Shown here piece after piece: positions 6,695-14,357 of a DNA stretch of 19,465 bases. Source of the stretch: an uncultured Eubacteriales bacterium. Lineage in GTDB: Bacteria; Bacillota; Clostridia; Oscillospirales; Acutalibacteraceae. Below the pieces are notes generated by a model. It did not search any database, was not told the origin of the DNA, and saw nothing but the letters and a program-made list of their open reading frames with translations. How positions within the stretch are numbered: position 1 is the stretch's first letter; every line of letters starts with the position of its first letter. Location: contig ONFW01000196.1 of assembly GCA_900317215.1 (NCBI GenBank), positions 1 to 19,465 of the forward strand, read 5' to 3'. The position numbers were made by a program, and so were the translations under genes.

Positions 6695-8722
6695 ATGAAA
6701 AAAACACATTCTGTTCTAAGTATTATATTGTCTGCAATAATAACTGCCGGAGCTGCTGCACCGCTTAACGTCCTTGCCGTAGGAGAACCGATCACCGAAA
6801 AAAATCTGACGGCTTATATTTTCGGCATGGACAAGACAAAAACAATCGGCTGCGTGTTCACCAGCAGTCTGCCGGACGTTCCTTATATCACAGCGGAGGA
6901 TTACCTTGGGGTAATAACGGACGGGGTATTTCAAGGAAGAATGAATGCCGACGGCACCTATTCTGTTCTCAGTCCGAATGGCGAAATGATCGTGAATATG
7001 CAGGACGAAACTATACACTATGATGCGGTAAACCATTTTACCGATGGCATAAAGCCGATAGATGAAGGCACTGAGCTTGAAGCCCCCTATATTCAGGAGA
7101 TAGATAATACCGATGACGAGCCGGAAAGCCTGACGATAGACCTCAAGCCTTACGGGATAGATATTATAGAGGCTGACGGCAGGGCGTATTTTCCGCTCAC
7201 CACTATTTCGGATATATTCATCGATACCTATAACGCCGCGGAATACTGCAACGGCAATATTTATTTCGTCCACACAACAGATGAGATGTCCGCAAAATGC
7301 TACTTCGACAAGGCACAGGCATACAGCAGTTCATCCCGCAGCCCCGAAATGATACAATATACCTATAATGAGATGTGCTTTGTTATGGACAATATATACG
7401 GCTATCCTTCAAAGGCAGCGATCTCAGCTTCAGTTCATCAAAAGGGCTTTGATAAGACCCTTGATGAATACAACGATGATTCACGAAGAGCAAAACAGCT
7501 TCTCCTTTCTTCAAACAAGGCGGATTTTATTCTCGGCATGTGTTATCTTTCCAATCTTTTCTGGGACGGAGGACATACGGCCTTTAATCTCTGTGCTGTC
7601 GATCTGATCAAGGATACGTCCTCGGCTGTCATGGTTGACCTTATGCAAAAAATCTACGATCCCACAAACCCCGACTCCGTTCAGTTTACTTCCTCATCAA
7701 TACCGGCTTTGGAAATAACCAATCAGATGAACACACTCAGCAACAAAAGAACTTCGCTTTTTGCAAAGTATGAGACAGTCAAAAGCTGGGACGGAGAGTC
7801 CAAGTCCGCGTTTGTACGCAGCGGCGACACCGGCGTATTTGTGTTCGACTCCTTCCTTAATGAAGCGGTCGATAATTTCAAATGGTCGCTCGACTATGCA
7901 AAAGACAACGGCATTAAGCACATCATAGTTGATGTTTCCTGCAACGGCGGCGGAAGTGTGGCTGTTCTGCTGTATTTAACAGGCATAATGAAGAACAATG
8001 AGGTCAAGGACAACATCGTCTCGCTATCGACCTTTGACACCTTTTCTGACAGCACCTCAACAAGCAAGGCTTATGCTGACTATAACCTTGACGGTGAATT
8101 CAACGACCTTGACAAAAACGTCTTCTATGATATAGATTTTGCAGTGCTCTGCTCTCGCTATTCCTTTTCATGCGGAAACCTTATGCCTGTAATAGCCAAG
8201 GAAGCCGGTATCCCCGTTTTCGGTGAGAGAAGCGGCGGCGGATCTTGCAACGTACTGGTATTCTATACTCCCGAGCTTCTCTCGTATGCCGCCTCGGGCA
8301 ACAGCAAGTTTATTGATAAAAACGGCAATGATGTGGATAACGGAGCTGTGCCTGACGCAGACCTGACTGTAAGCACTAACGATTCCTCGGGCAAAATCAC
8401 GGTGGATTACACCGGATTCTATGATATCGACAAGCTTGGCGAAATGACAGACAGCTACTATTCCTCCTCATGGGATCCCTCAAAATATCAGACCCAGACC
8501 TCCTCTGTCGCGCCTACTCAGACATCACTGCCGCAGACAGACCCCACACAGCCCGAGGCAGTGACTGTAATAAGCGACAACGGCATTTCCGGCGGCATCA
8601 TCGTTGTCTGGATAATCGCCATTATCCTTCCCTTGGCGGCGCTTATCCTGTGTATCATACTCAACGCAAGAGCAAACAAAAAGCTACGCACTCCCCAACA
8701 GGTTCAATATCCCATTGAATAA
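6695..8722 (+). CDS. Secreted, membrane-anchored S41-family peptidase-like protein
   Basis: A 675-residue protein. Signal peptide (1-28, VLA cleavage), then a segment at about 148-180 (PYGIDIIEADGRAYFPLT) resembling the copper amine oxidase N-terminal-like domain of many secreted Firmicute proteins. A tail-specific-protease/IRBP-type S41 domain follows: a DGHT-like GGHTAF with His294, the glycine strand DVSCNGGGS (413-421), likely nucleophile Ser492 in YSFSCGN, and FGERSGGGS, the IRBP-type counterpart of the CTP FGKG loop, without its Lys. A dockerin-like Ca loop (D462-x-N-x-D-G-x-x-N-x-x-D473) sits within the domain. A Thr/Gln/Pro linker precedes one C-terminal membrane helix (about 633-656) and a basic tail. 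AAAGGAGG lies 6 nt before the ATG. Monocistronic by its flanking terminators. Substrate unknown; a Ser-His peptidase is likely but activity is unproven. Confidence 0.82.
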   Translation: MKKTHSVLSIILSAIITAGAAAPLNVLAVGEPITEKNLTAYIFGMDKTKTIGCVFTSSLPDVPYITAEDYLGVITDGVFQGRMNADGTYSVLSPNGEMIVNMQDETIHYDAVNHFTDGIKPIDEGTELEAPYIQEIDNTDDEPESLTIDLKPYGIDIIEADGRAYFPLTTISDIFIDTYNAAEYCNGNIYFVHTTDEMSAKCYFDKAQAYSSSSRSPEMIQYTYNEMCFVMDNIYGYPSKAAISASVHQKGFDKTLDEYNDDSRRAKQLLLSSNKADFILGMCYLSNLFWDGGHTAFNLCAVDLIKDTSSAVMVDLMQKIYDPTNPDSVQFTSSSIPALEITNQMNTLSNKRTSLFAKYETVKSWDGESKSAFVRSGDTGVFVFDSFLNEAVDNFKWSLDYAKDNGIKHIIVDVSCNGGGSVAVLLYLTGIMKNNEVKDNIVSLSTFDTFSDSTSTSKAYADYNLDGEFNDLDKNVFYDIDFAVLCSRYSFSCGNLMPVIAKEAGIPVFGERSGGGSCNVLVFYTPELLSYAASGNSKFIDKNGNDVDNGAVPDADLTVSTNDSSGKITVDYTGFYDIDKLGEMTDSYYSSSWDPSKYQTQTSSVAPTQTSLPQTDPTQPEAVTVISDNGISGGIIVVWIIAIILPLAALILCIILNARANKKLRTPQQVQYPIE

Positions 8723-8740
8723 GTCTTTTCGTTCAGAAGT

Positions 8741-8776
8741 ACGCAGCGTTCCATAACGGAGCACTGCGTCTTTTTC
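8741..8776 (+). terminator. Rho-independent terminator of the S41-like gene
   Basis: Stem ACGCAG (8741-8746) with CTGCGT (8764-8769), one C-A mismatch, then five inner pairs with one G-T (8748-8752 with 8758-8762) around a 5-nt loop, followed by CTTTTTCT. It is 18 nt past the stop codon. Confidence 0.88.
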
Positions 8777-8827
8777 TGTTCTCCGGTGCTCTCTGCCTTA
8801 ACGAGCCCGTGACTTCCTTGATGATGC

Positions 8828-8867
8828 AAAACAGCAGTCCTTCACTTTTATGCAAAGGACTGCTGTT
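8828..8867 (-). terminator. Terminator hairpin of the two-lipoprotein unit (possibly bidirectional)
   Basis: A 13-bp perfect stem AACAGCAGTCCTT (8830-8842) with AAGGACTGCTGTT (8855-8867) and a 12-nt loop. On the minus strand it ends in a short T-run (TTTTGC), and on the plus strand ATTCTTTT follows. It lies just past the 149-residue lipoprotein gene. Eleven stem pairs are the same as in the terminator at 195-237. Confidence 0.75.
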
Positions 8868-8898
8868 ATTCTTTTGCTCCTGCCGGAGCAATTATTTT

Positions 8899-9348
8899 TC
8901 ATCTCGTGTATTCCGCCTGATAATAGTTTCCGTCCTCATAGGTCGTCTCGATCAGAACTCCGTTCTGTATCACTGCGGTAGACTGAACTCCGTCAGAACG
9001 GGATATGCTTATTCCGCTGCCCGTGTCATACCAGGTTCCGCTGAAATTGCCGAGACTCGTATCGTCATTATAATATGCCGCAGAGCCGTCAACATTCAGC
9101 ACAAGGGTGGTGTGATACTGATTGTCAAAGTATTCGTATGTATGATACCAGGTCCCCGTATAAGCGGACTGTCCCGTCTGCGCCGGCTGCTGCCACTGAC
9201 TTTCCTGTGTTTGAGTTCCCTGAGAGGTCATTGGCATTCCCGGCATAAACACGGTGCCCGTCTGACCTCCGGAGGAACCACCGGAGCAGCCCGCAGACAC
9301 GCAGAGGATCAGAACCGCAGATACAAACATGCATATTGTTTTTTTCAT
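8899..9348 (-). CDS. Small lipoprotein of unknown function
   Basis: A 149-residue exported lipoprotein: signal peptide and lipobox VSAGC (Cys21), a Gly/Gln/Met/Pro-rich linker (22-62), then a compact beta-rich domain with two GTWY motifs (GTWYHTYEYFDNQYHTTLVL and FSGTWYDTGSGISIS). The pattern of GTW plus alternating strands recalls small lipocalin-like or copper-resistance-like beta barrels that report on lipoprotein folds, but I recognise no specific family. AAGGAG is 9 nt before the ATG. It is 34 nt downstream of the larger lipoprotein gene and precedes a terminator, so the two are one unit and probably work at the same place on the cell surface. Confidence 0.85.
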   Translation of the reverse strand: MKKTICMFVSAVLILCVSAGCSGGSSGGQTGTVFMPGMPMTSQGTQTQESQWQQPAQTGQSAYTGTWYHTYEYFDNQYHTTLVLNVDGSAAYYNDDTSLGNFSGTWYDTGSGISISRSDGVQSTAVIQNGVLIETTYEDGNYYQAEYTR

Positions 9349-9382
9349 CTGTACATTCTCCTTTTCACCCGAAAATCAGTTC

Positions 9383-10666
9383 TCAGAGCTCATCGTCAGG
9401 ATCATCGTCATCTTCGCCGTCAAAATCCCCGGACTCATCGTCCCCGTAATCGGATTCTTCATATCCGCCGCCAAGCGCAGAGGGATCTACGCTTGCTATA
9501 TAAGCAAAGTCATGCAGAAGAGTCAGAGCATATTCTGCCTCCATGGATTCCATTATGAACTGGTCATCAAAGCCGCTGACCGATGCATAGAACATTCCCG
9601 GCTCGTCAGCCTGTGTGACACTTATGCTGACACTGCTGCCAGAGCTGTCGGTAACATTTAAAGAGGCGGTACTTCTGCCCTCCGTAACGCTGCTTACAAG
9701 TCCCGAGCAGCTTCCGTATACGCCTACGTCATAGCGTCCCGATGTGATCCACAAGCCGTCCTTTGCACCGATAACGAACGCCTTGCCGTGCTCTGTGCCG
9801 TCGGCTATCTCAACATAGAAAAGCTCTGCGCCCGAGGCTGTCTCTCCAGAAATAGCAAAGGTTATATCCTTTTCCTCAACTGCTGCAAGCTCCTTGAAGG
9901 AGGCAGGATAAAGAGGAGCAGCAGGCTGACTCTGCTCTGTCTGTCCCTCTCCGGAATAATTCTGAGAATAGAGTCTCAGAACAGAGGCTCCCTCCTCTGC
10001 TACACCCTCCTGACATGAGTACATATCATCAAGACCGTTCACACGGATCGTCACCTTATCCGAGCCCTCTCCTGTTTTGGTACCGGTAATGCTGAAGGTC
10101 TGTTTTCTCTCCGAAGCATCTGTAATGCTGTATACTGCGCCGAAGCCGTTGGCATCGTAGGTATCCATATCGGATTCCTTCTTTATCTGTCCGAATATCG
10201 CCGCCTCATACGCATTTGATCCTGTAGGTCCCGCAAGAAGCACAGCAGTACCGGTCTTGAAATTCACCAGGATCAGCGACTTGGCGCCGCCGTCCGTACC
10301 GAGATAAACGCTGTCTATGCTCTCTTTGGTGACCTGTGACATAGTACCGAGGAATGACGGGTCGCATACCACTGCTCCTTCATCGGAGGACTGCGGGGGA
10401 GCAGGCTGTGAGGCAGTCTGAGAGCTCTCCTGTGGTACACTCTGTGCCGAGACATCAGCCGAGCTCCGGGGTGCGCTCTCGGGAGTGCTCTGAGCGTCCT
10501 GTGCACTGCTCTCCGTATTGCTGTCAGTGACCGATATCGTACTCTGTCCCGATGCTTCGCTCTTCTGGTCTGAGCCGCCGTTATTGCCCGCACAGCCCGA
10601 AGCGGCAGCAGCAAGCAGTGCAGAAGCAAGAATAACTGCTATTGTTTTTGATATTTTTCCGTTCAA
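9383..10666 (-). CDS. Lipoprotein with Ser/Gln-rich linker and acidic C-terminal tail, unknown function
   Basis: A 427-residue exported lipoprotein. Signal peptide with lipobox AASGC (Cys25); a low-complexity Ser/Gln/Pro linker to about residue 97; two globular halves (about 104-225 and 253-385) that look related, each ending in a V-x-G-x-D-D motif (VNGLDDMY, VSGFDDQF); and a very acidic tail (DDESGDFDGEDDDDPDDEL). The start is TTG at 10666, with GGAG about 10 nt upstream; the nearby ATG at 10676 is in another frame, and no in-frame ATG precedes the signal peptide. I recognise no named domain. It leads a two-gene lipoprotein unit. The 135-nt gap from the 122-residue gene upstream holds no clear terminator, so readthrough is possible. 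Confidence 0.82.
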   Translation of the reverse strand: MNGKISKTIAVILASALLAAAASGCAGNNGGSDQKSEASGQSTISVTDSNTESSAQDAQSTPESAPRSSADVSAQSVPQESSQTASQPAPPQSSDEGAVVCDPSFLGTMSQVTKESIDSVYLGTDGGAKSLILVNFKTGTAVLLAGPTGSNAYEAAIFGQIKKESDMDTYDANGFGAVYSITDASERKQTFSITGTKTGEGSDKVTIRVNGLDDMYSCQEGVAEEGASVLRLYSQNYSGEGQTEQSQPAAPLYPASFKELAAVEEKDITFAISGETASGAELFYVEIADGTEHGKAFVIGAKDGLWITSGRYDVGVYGSCSGLVSSVTEGRSTASLNVTDSSGSSVSISVTQADEPGMFYASVSGFDDQFIMESMEAEYALTLLHDFAYIASVDPSALGGGYEESDYGDDESGDFDGEDDDDPDDEL

Positions 10667-10801
10667 TTATATTCATCTCCAATAATAGTTTTACAGCACA
10701 ATCATATCTTACTGCACTGAATATTGCACCATGCTTTTACAGAGCTTTTCCGACCGCTCAAAGCTGCCGGCAGAAGGCTCCGCCAGAAGACGCCGTCAGC
10801 A

Positions 10802-11170
10802 TCAGAGCCCAAGGTTATACAGCTCATAGGCGGTGCAGTCTACAAGCCACTCACAGTATCTGGCATTTTCTCCAACCTTGCCCTTAAGACCTGCTATACC
10901 AAACGTGAGCTGATTCGTTACGGCGTTCTGAAGAATATTTTCCCCTCCTGCCTGTTCCTGCTTCTGCACATAGAAAATATTGCATTCGCCGTAGCCTCCG
11001 GGGGTTATCCAGACCTGATTTCTTTTATCCACAGGCGGAAAGGCTATTATCGGATATGAGCAGTGTATGGTATACATCGGCTGTCCCGCCGTAAACTGCT
11101 TATCCTTTATCGCTTCATACAGTCCCTCTATAGTATAACTGTTTCGCGTCATCACCTGCAGCATCTTCAT
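10802..11170 (-). CDS. Conserved-looking hypothetical protein (122 aa)
   Basis: I do not recognise this protein. It is 122 residues long with no signal peptide or membrane segment, so probably cytosolic. It looks like a single mixed alpha/beta domain: MLQVMTRNSYTIEGLYEAIK, FPPVDKRNQVWITPGGYGE, an Asn/Gln stretch, then ARYCEWLVDCTAYELYNLGL. GGGAGGG is 6 nt before the ATG, a strong site. It follows the von Willebrand A gene on the same strand with a 65-nt gap and no terminator between, so it is probably co-transcribed and may be a partner of that protein (inference). Confidence 0.8.
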   Translation of the reverse strand: MKMLQVMTRNSYTIEGLYEAIKDKQFTAGQPMYTIHCSYPIIAFPPVDKRNQVWITPGGYGECNIFYVQKQEQAGGENILQNAVTNQLTFGIAGLKGKVGENARYCEWLVDCTAYELYNLGL

Positions 11171-11235
11171 AATTATCCCTCCCTTGCGCTCGTATCATCG
11201 TTTATACTTTTTACGAGACGAGCTGTCCTGATACA

Positions 11236-13068
11236 TCAGGAAATGAATTCTGATATTGCAGCAAGGTGAGTGTAGGGCTGCGGCTCGTCCATGCCTTCAG
11301 CTCTCAGTTCCTCCTTATACAGCTCAGACAGCAGTCCCTTGCTCATGCTGCCCTTGTATTGCGAATCCTTGAGCAGCAGACCAAAGCCTCCCAGAAGAGC
11401 AGCTTTTCTGAGATTGTCACCGCCCTTTTCTGCCTCTCCCGGCGTGATGATCCTCGTCATCTCTCTGTTCTCTCCCTCCGGAGTTTTGTAGTGTATCTCA
11501 ACAAAGGCAAGCTCGCCCTCGCCCTCCTTTGTGCTCACATCAACATACCTGCTCCTGTATTTCTGTTCAGCTCTGCCTCTTTTCAGCTCAACCAAAGCCA
11601 CCACCTCATGCTCGGAGCCTATTCCGTCCACCGCCTTTTCGGTGTCATAAAACTCCTCCTTGGTAAGCTTTCTTGCGTCATAGCCTATCAGACGATACTC
11701 ACTTACATACGCAGGATTGAACTCTATCCTTATCTTTACATCCTTTGCAACGGTAATGAGTCCCGACTCAAGCTTCTTCCACAGCTCGTCGATTATCGCA
11801 AAGGGGTTTGAGATGAAGGTATAATTTCCGTTTCCGCTGCGTGCAAGAGCCTCCATTTTGTCGTCCTTGAAATTGCTCATTCCGTAGCCGACTATCGAAA
11901 GATATATCCCTGTTTTTCTCTTTTCATAGATAAAGTCCTTCAGCTCGCCCTTACCCGTTATGCCAAAATTGAAATCACCGTCAGTAAAAATAAAAATCCT
12001 GTTGTTCTTTTTCTCGTCAAAATTATCCTTGATATAAGCGTATGCCTTCTCCAGCCCGTCACTGCCGTTCGTACAGCCGCCGATACCGTCTATAGAAAGA
12101 ATTATATCAACAAGCCTGTCTCTGTCTGCGCAGGAGGTTTTTTCGGACACCGTCACGGTATTGTTGCTGTATGCTATCACCGAAACGACGTCTCCGTCCC
12201 CAAGCCTGCTCATTATTGCAGCTATCGACATCTGAACAAGTACCCATTCGTCCTCCATGCTTCCGGAAACGTCGACCAGCAGAGCAATGTTGTGTTTTAT
12301 GTCTTCATCAGCCTTTTTGCCCTTTATGCCTACAAACATAAGCTCGCTGTCCTTGTTCCACGGACATTTGCCACCCTCAGCGGTCAACTCGAACGGAGCG
12401 TCTCCCTCAGGCTTTTTAAGCTCGTAGCCGTAGGAATTGATGATCTCCTCTATCCTGACGAAATCGGGGGACACCGGCTGTCTGCGGGATATTTTTTCGT
12501 TGACATACTGCCACGAAGCAGTATTCACATTCGCAGAGAATATAAGCTGGGCCTCATCGAGCGGACTTGACTTTTCGTTTTCCTTAGGCGCCTCCGTTTC
12601 TGCGGTATTGAATTCCGGTACTGCCTGAGGCTCAGACATCGGCATCGGAGCCGGCATACACATTGCCTGCCCCATCATTCCGCCCATAGCTCCTCCCACC
12701 ATAGGAGCGGACATTGCAGCAGCACAGCCTCCTGCAATTCGTTCCGCAACAGCTTCATCTTCATACACAGCGGACGTCTTAGCCCTTGCACCGCTGCTCT
12801 TTTTTGTTGCCGATGCTATTCCGCTGAACATATTCCTGAAAAAACCGCCGCCGTTTGATCCGTCGGGGCCCGGCTCATATTCGGTATGTCTGCGGAACGA
12901 CCAACTCGTCTGCGGAGCCTCACCTGTTCTTATCTCTGCTCCGAAGCAGCTTTCGCAGAGCTTTTTTGTCTGCTCCTCGCTGTAGCCGAGTCCGAGATAA
13001 AAGCTCTTCATCTGTTCCCTCTGGCTTTCCGACACAAGATAATATTCCTTTGCTCTGGATCTTGACAC
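11236..13068 (-). CDS. YfbK-like von Willebrand factor A domain protein without secretion signal
   Basis: A 610-residue protein. Order: an N-terminal helical segment with a C-x-x-C (LCESCFG, about 38-44); a Gly/Ser then Met/Pro-rich linker (about 65-150); the YfbK pre-VWA motif SANVNTASWQYVNEKI with IEEIINSYGY; a VWA domain at about 255-440 with MIDAS DVSGSM (Asp266, Ser268, Ser270), Thr333 in GGCTNGSDGL and Asp363 in FTDGDF; and a C-terminal DUF3520-like region (about 465-605). VWA domains bind metal and protein partners. Known YfbK relatives are usually lipoproteins or periplasmic; this one has no signal peptide. The start is GTG with AGGAGG 8 nt upstream, and no in-frame ATG is better placed. 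It heads a unit with the 122-residue gene. Function unknown. Confidence 0.88.
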   Translation of the reverse strand: MSRSRAKEYYLVSESQREQMKSFYLGLGYSEEQTKKLCESCFGAEIRTGEAPQTSWSFRRHTEYEPGPDGSNGGGFFRNMFSGIASATKKSSGARAKTSAVYEDEAVAERIAGGCAAAMSAPMVGGAMGGMMGQAMCMPAPMPMSEPQAVPEFNTAETEAPKENEKSSPLDEAQLIFSANVNTASWQYVNEKISRRQPVSPDFVRIEEIINSYGYELKKPEGDAPFELTAEGGKCPWNKDSELMFVGIKGKKADEDIKHNIALLVDVSGSMEDEWVLVQMSIAAIMSRLGDGDVVSVIAYSNNTVTVSEKTSCADRDRLVDIILSIDGIGGCTNGSDGLEKAYAYIKDNFDEKKNNRIFIFTDGDFNFGITGKGELKDFIYEKRKTGIYLSIVGYGMSNFKDDKMEALARSGNGNYTFISNPFAIIDELWKKLESGLITVAKDVKIRIEFNPAYVSEYRLIGYDARKLTKEEFYDTEKAVDGIGSEHEVVALVELKRGRAEQKYRSRYVDVSTKEGEGELAFVEIHYKTPEGENREMTRIITPGEAEKGGDNLRKAALLGGFGLLLKDSQYKGSMSKGLLSELYKEELRAEGMDEPQPYTHLAAISEFIS

Positions 13069-13175
13069 TTAAAGCACCTCCTGTATTTTTATACGGTATT
13101 ATTGCCGTTATTTTATCATATCCGCCGCCCTGATGCAAACACTAACTGACCCTTCCTTGAAAAAACCGTCAAATG

Positions 13176-13199
13176 AAAAAGCCGACCCCGCAGGGTCGG
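13176..13199 (-). terminator. Rho-independent terminator of the patatin-like gene
   Basis: Perfect GC-rich stem CCGACCC (13182-13188) with GGGTCGG (13193-13199) and loop CGCA. On the minus strand it runs into GGCTTTTTCATTT. It lies 41 nt past the stop of the patatin-like gene. Confidence 0.92.
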
Positions 13200-13240
13200 A
13201 TCTTCACAAGCCTGAAAAGCCGCCGTTGCCCTCCGACCGT

Positions 13241-14098
13241 TCAGCTATTAAGCGCCATAAAACGGTTTATCTCTACAAGCGCCTTCTGCGTATCGGCAAC
13301 GCCCATGTTATAGATTTCCTCAAGCTTATCTGTGCTTTTACAATTTCTCTTTATGTTTATCGGCTCAGAGGGAGCGATCACTATTGCTCTGCCCTCCTCC
13401 TCCTCTTTAAAGCAAAGCTCTCTTTGCGCATTATACACCCTTGCCCTATTGACCATAGCCTCAACAAGCTTCGGATATTTTTTGTATCTGCGCCTGAGAT
13501 AGAACAGCGGAAAATCGGGCTTGTCCTTCTTGACATAGCTCCTGTCCCTGGTCATAACGACGATATTCTTGGATATGCCGTCCTTTATCGCCCTGTCTAT
13601 CGGAATAGGCGAGCTTACCCCGCCGTCCAGCAGCCTTTTGCCATTGTATTCAACAATATTTGCCACCACCGGCAATGACGCAGAGGCTATCAGCGGTCTC
13701 AGATCATTCTTCGCTTCCTCATTGGAAAAAAAGAGCGGTTCGCCCGTTTCGATATCGGTAGTTGTAAATATGAGCCTCATCGTTGTGCGGTCATACTCCT
13801 CATAATCGAAGGGCAGAAGCTTGTCCGCAAGCTCTCCGAAAATAAAATCAAAGCCGAAGAGACTTCCTGTTTTTCGCAGAAGTCCGAAGCTGCTGTATCT
13901 CTTATCCGAGGCATACTGAGTATATATGTTATAGTTTCTCTTTACCTGCTTGGATAGATATGACATCGCATTGCACGCACCTGCGCTTACTGCATAAGTA
14001 ACGGGAATATATATATCATTTTCACAAAGCACGTCAAGAACTCCCGCCGTATAAGCGCCTCTGTTCCCTCCGCCTTCAAGTATCAGTCCAACAGACAT
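13241..14098 (-). CDS. Patatin-like phospholipase family protein
   Basis: A 285-residue cytosolic-looking patatin-fold hydrolase, expected to cleave acyl esters of lipids by a Ser-Asp dyad. Oxyanion loop GGGNRGAY (9-16), nucleophile Ser38 in AVSAGA (the elbow G-x-S-x-G has Ala at the first Gly), and catalytic Asp158 in LLDGGVSSPIP. The length and LASASLPVVANIVEYNGKRLLDGG resemble the bacterial YjjU/RssA-like group. No signal peptide. GGGGAG is 9 nt before the ATG. It stands alone, between terminators on both sides. The natural substrate is not known for this group. Confidence 0.9.
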   Translation of the reverse strand: MSVGLILEGGGNRGAYTAGVLDVLCENDIYIPVTYAVSAGACNAMSYLSKQVKRNYNIYTQYASDKRYSSFGLLRKTGSLFGFDFIFGELADKLLPFDYEEYDRTTMRLIFTTTDIETGEPLFFSNEEAKNDLRPLIASASLPVVANIVEYNGKRLLDGGVSSPIPIDRAIKDGISKNIVVMTRDRSYVKKDKPDFPLFYLRRRYKKYPKLVEAMVNRARVYNAQRELCFKEEEEGRAIVIAPSEPINIKRNCKSTDKLEEIYNMGVADTQKALVEINRFMALNS

Positions 14099-14297
14099 TC
14101 GTCTACACTCCCCGAAGAATTTTCTGCAATTCCGGTTCTATTTCATTTCTTACAGGTATAAGTATAGTATTTATTAAGAGATAATTTATAGATAATTTTT
14201 GAATAAACATATAATTCTTTATTAATTAAAACACCCGATAACCTGACTCTCCTCTGCTCATGCTGCGATCAGCAATAGGGTCGAATACGTCTCCCAC
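14099..14297 (-). promoter_or_regulatory. AT-rich upstream region of the patatin-like gene
   Basis: This gap holds a run of A/T at about 14157-14232 with several -10-like boxes on the minus strand (TATACT at 14166-14161, TATAAA at 14190-14185) but no convincing -35 at normal spacing. The promoter probably lies here; the exact position is unclear. No gene or repeat seen. Confidence 0.35.
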
Positions 14298-14336
14298 CAA
14301 AAAAAACAGACCCCATTCTCAGTCTGAGGTCTGTTT
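14298..14336 (-). terminator. Rho-independent terminator of pyrC-pyrF
   Basis: Nine-bp stem AAACAGACC (14304-14312) with GGTCTGTTT (14328-14336), loop of 15 nt. On the minus strand it is followed by a T-run (complement of the A-run around 14299-14306). It is 21 nt past the pyrF stop. Confidence 0.88.
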
Positions 14337-14357
14337 GTCGGTGTTCCCTATATTATA

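Noticed and set aside
8809..9558. Plus-strand frame of about 250 codons opposite the two lipoproteins
   Set aside because: It starts inside a terminator region, runs across two convincing minus-strand genes and has no family features.
10735..10800. Weak hairpins (AGCTTT/AAAGCT and GGCGGA/TCTGCC) after the 122-residue gene as a terminator
   Set aside because: Stems are short or wobble-containing and no T-run follows on the minus strand.
13069..13140. Promoter of the VWA gene
   Set aside because: Several AT-rich -10-like boxes are visible, but none has a credible -35 at 16-18 nt; I could not support a specific site.
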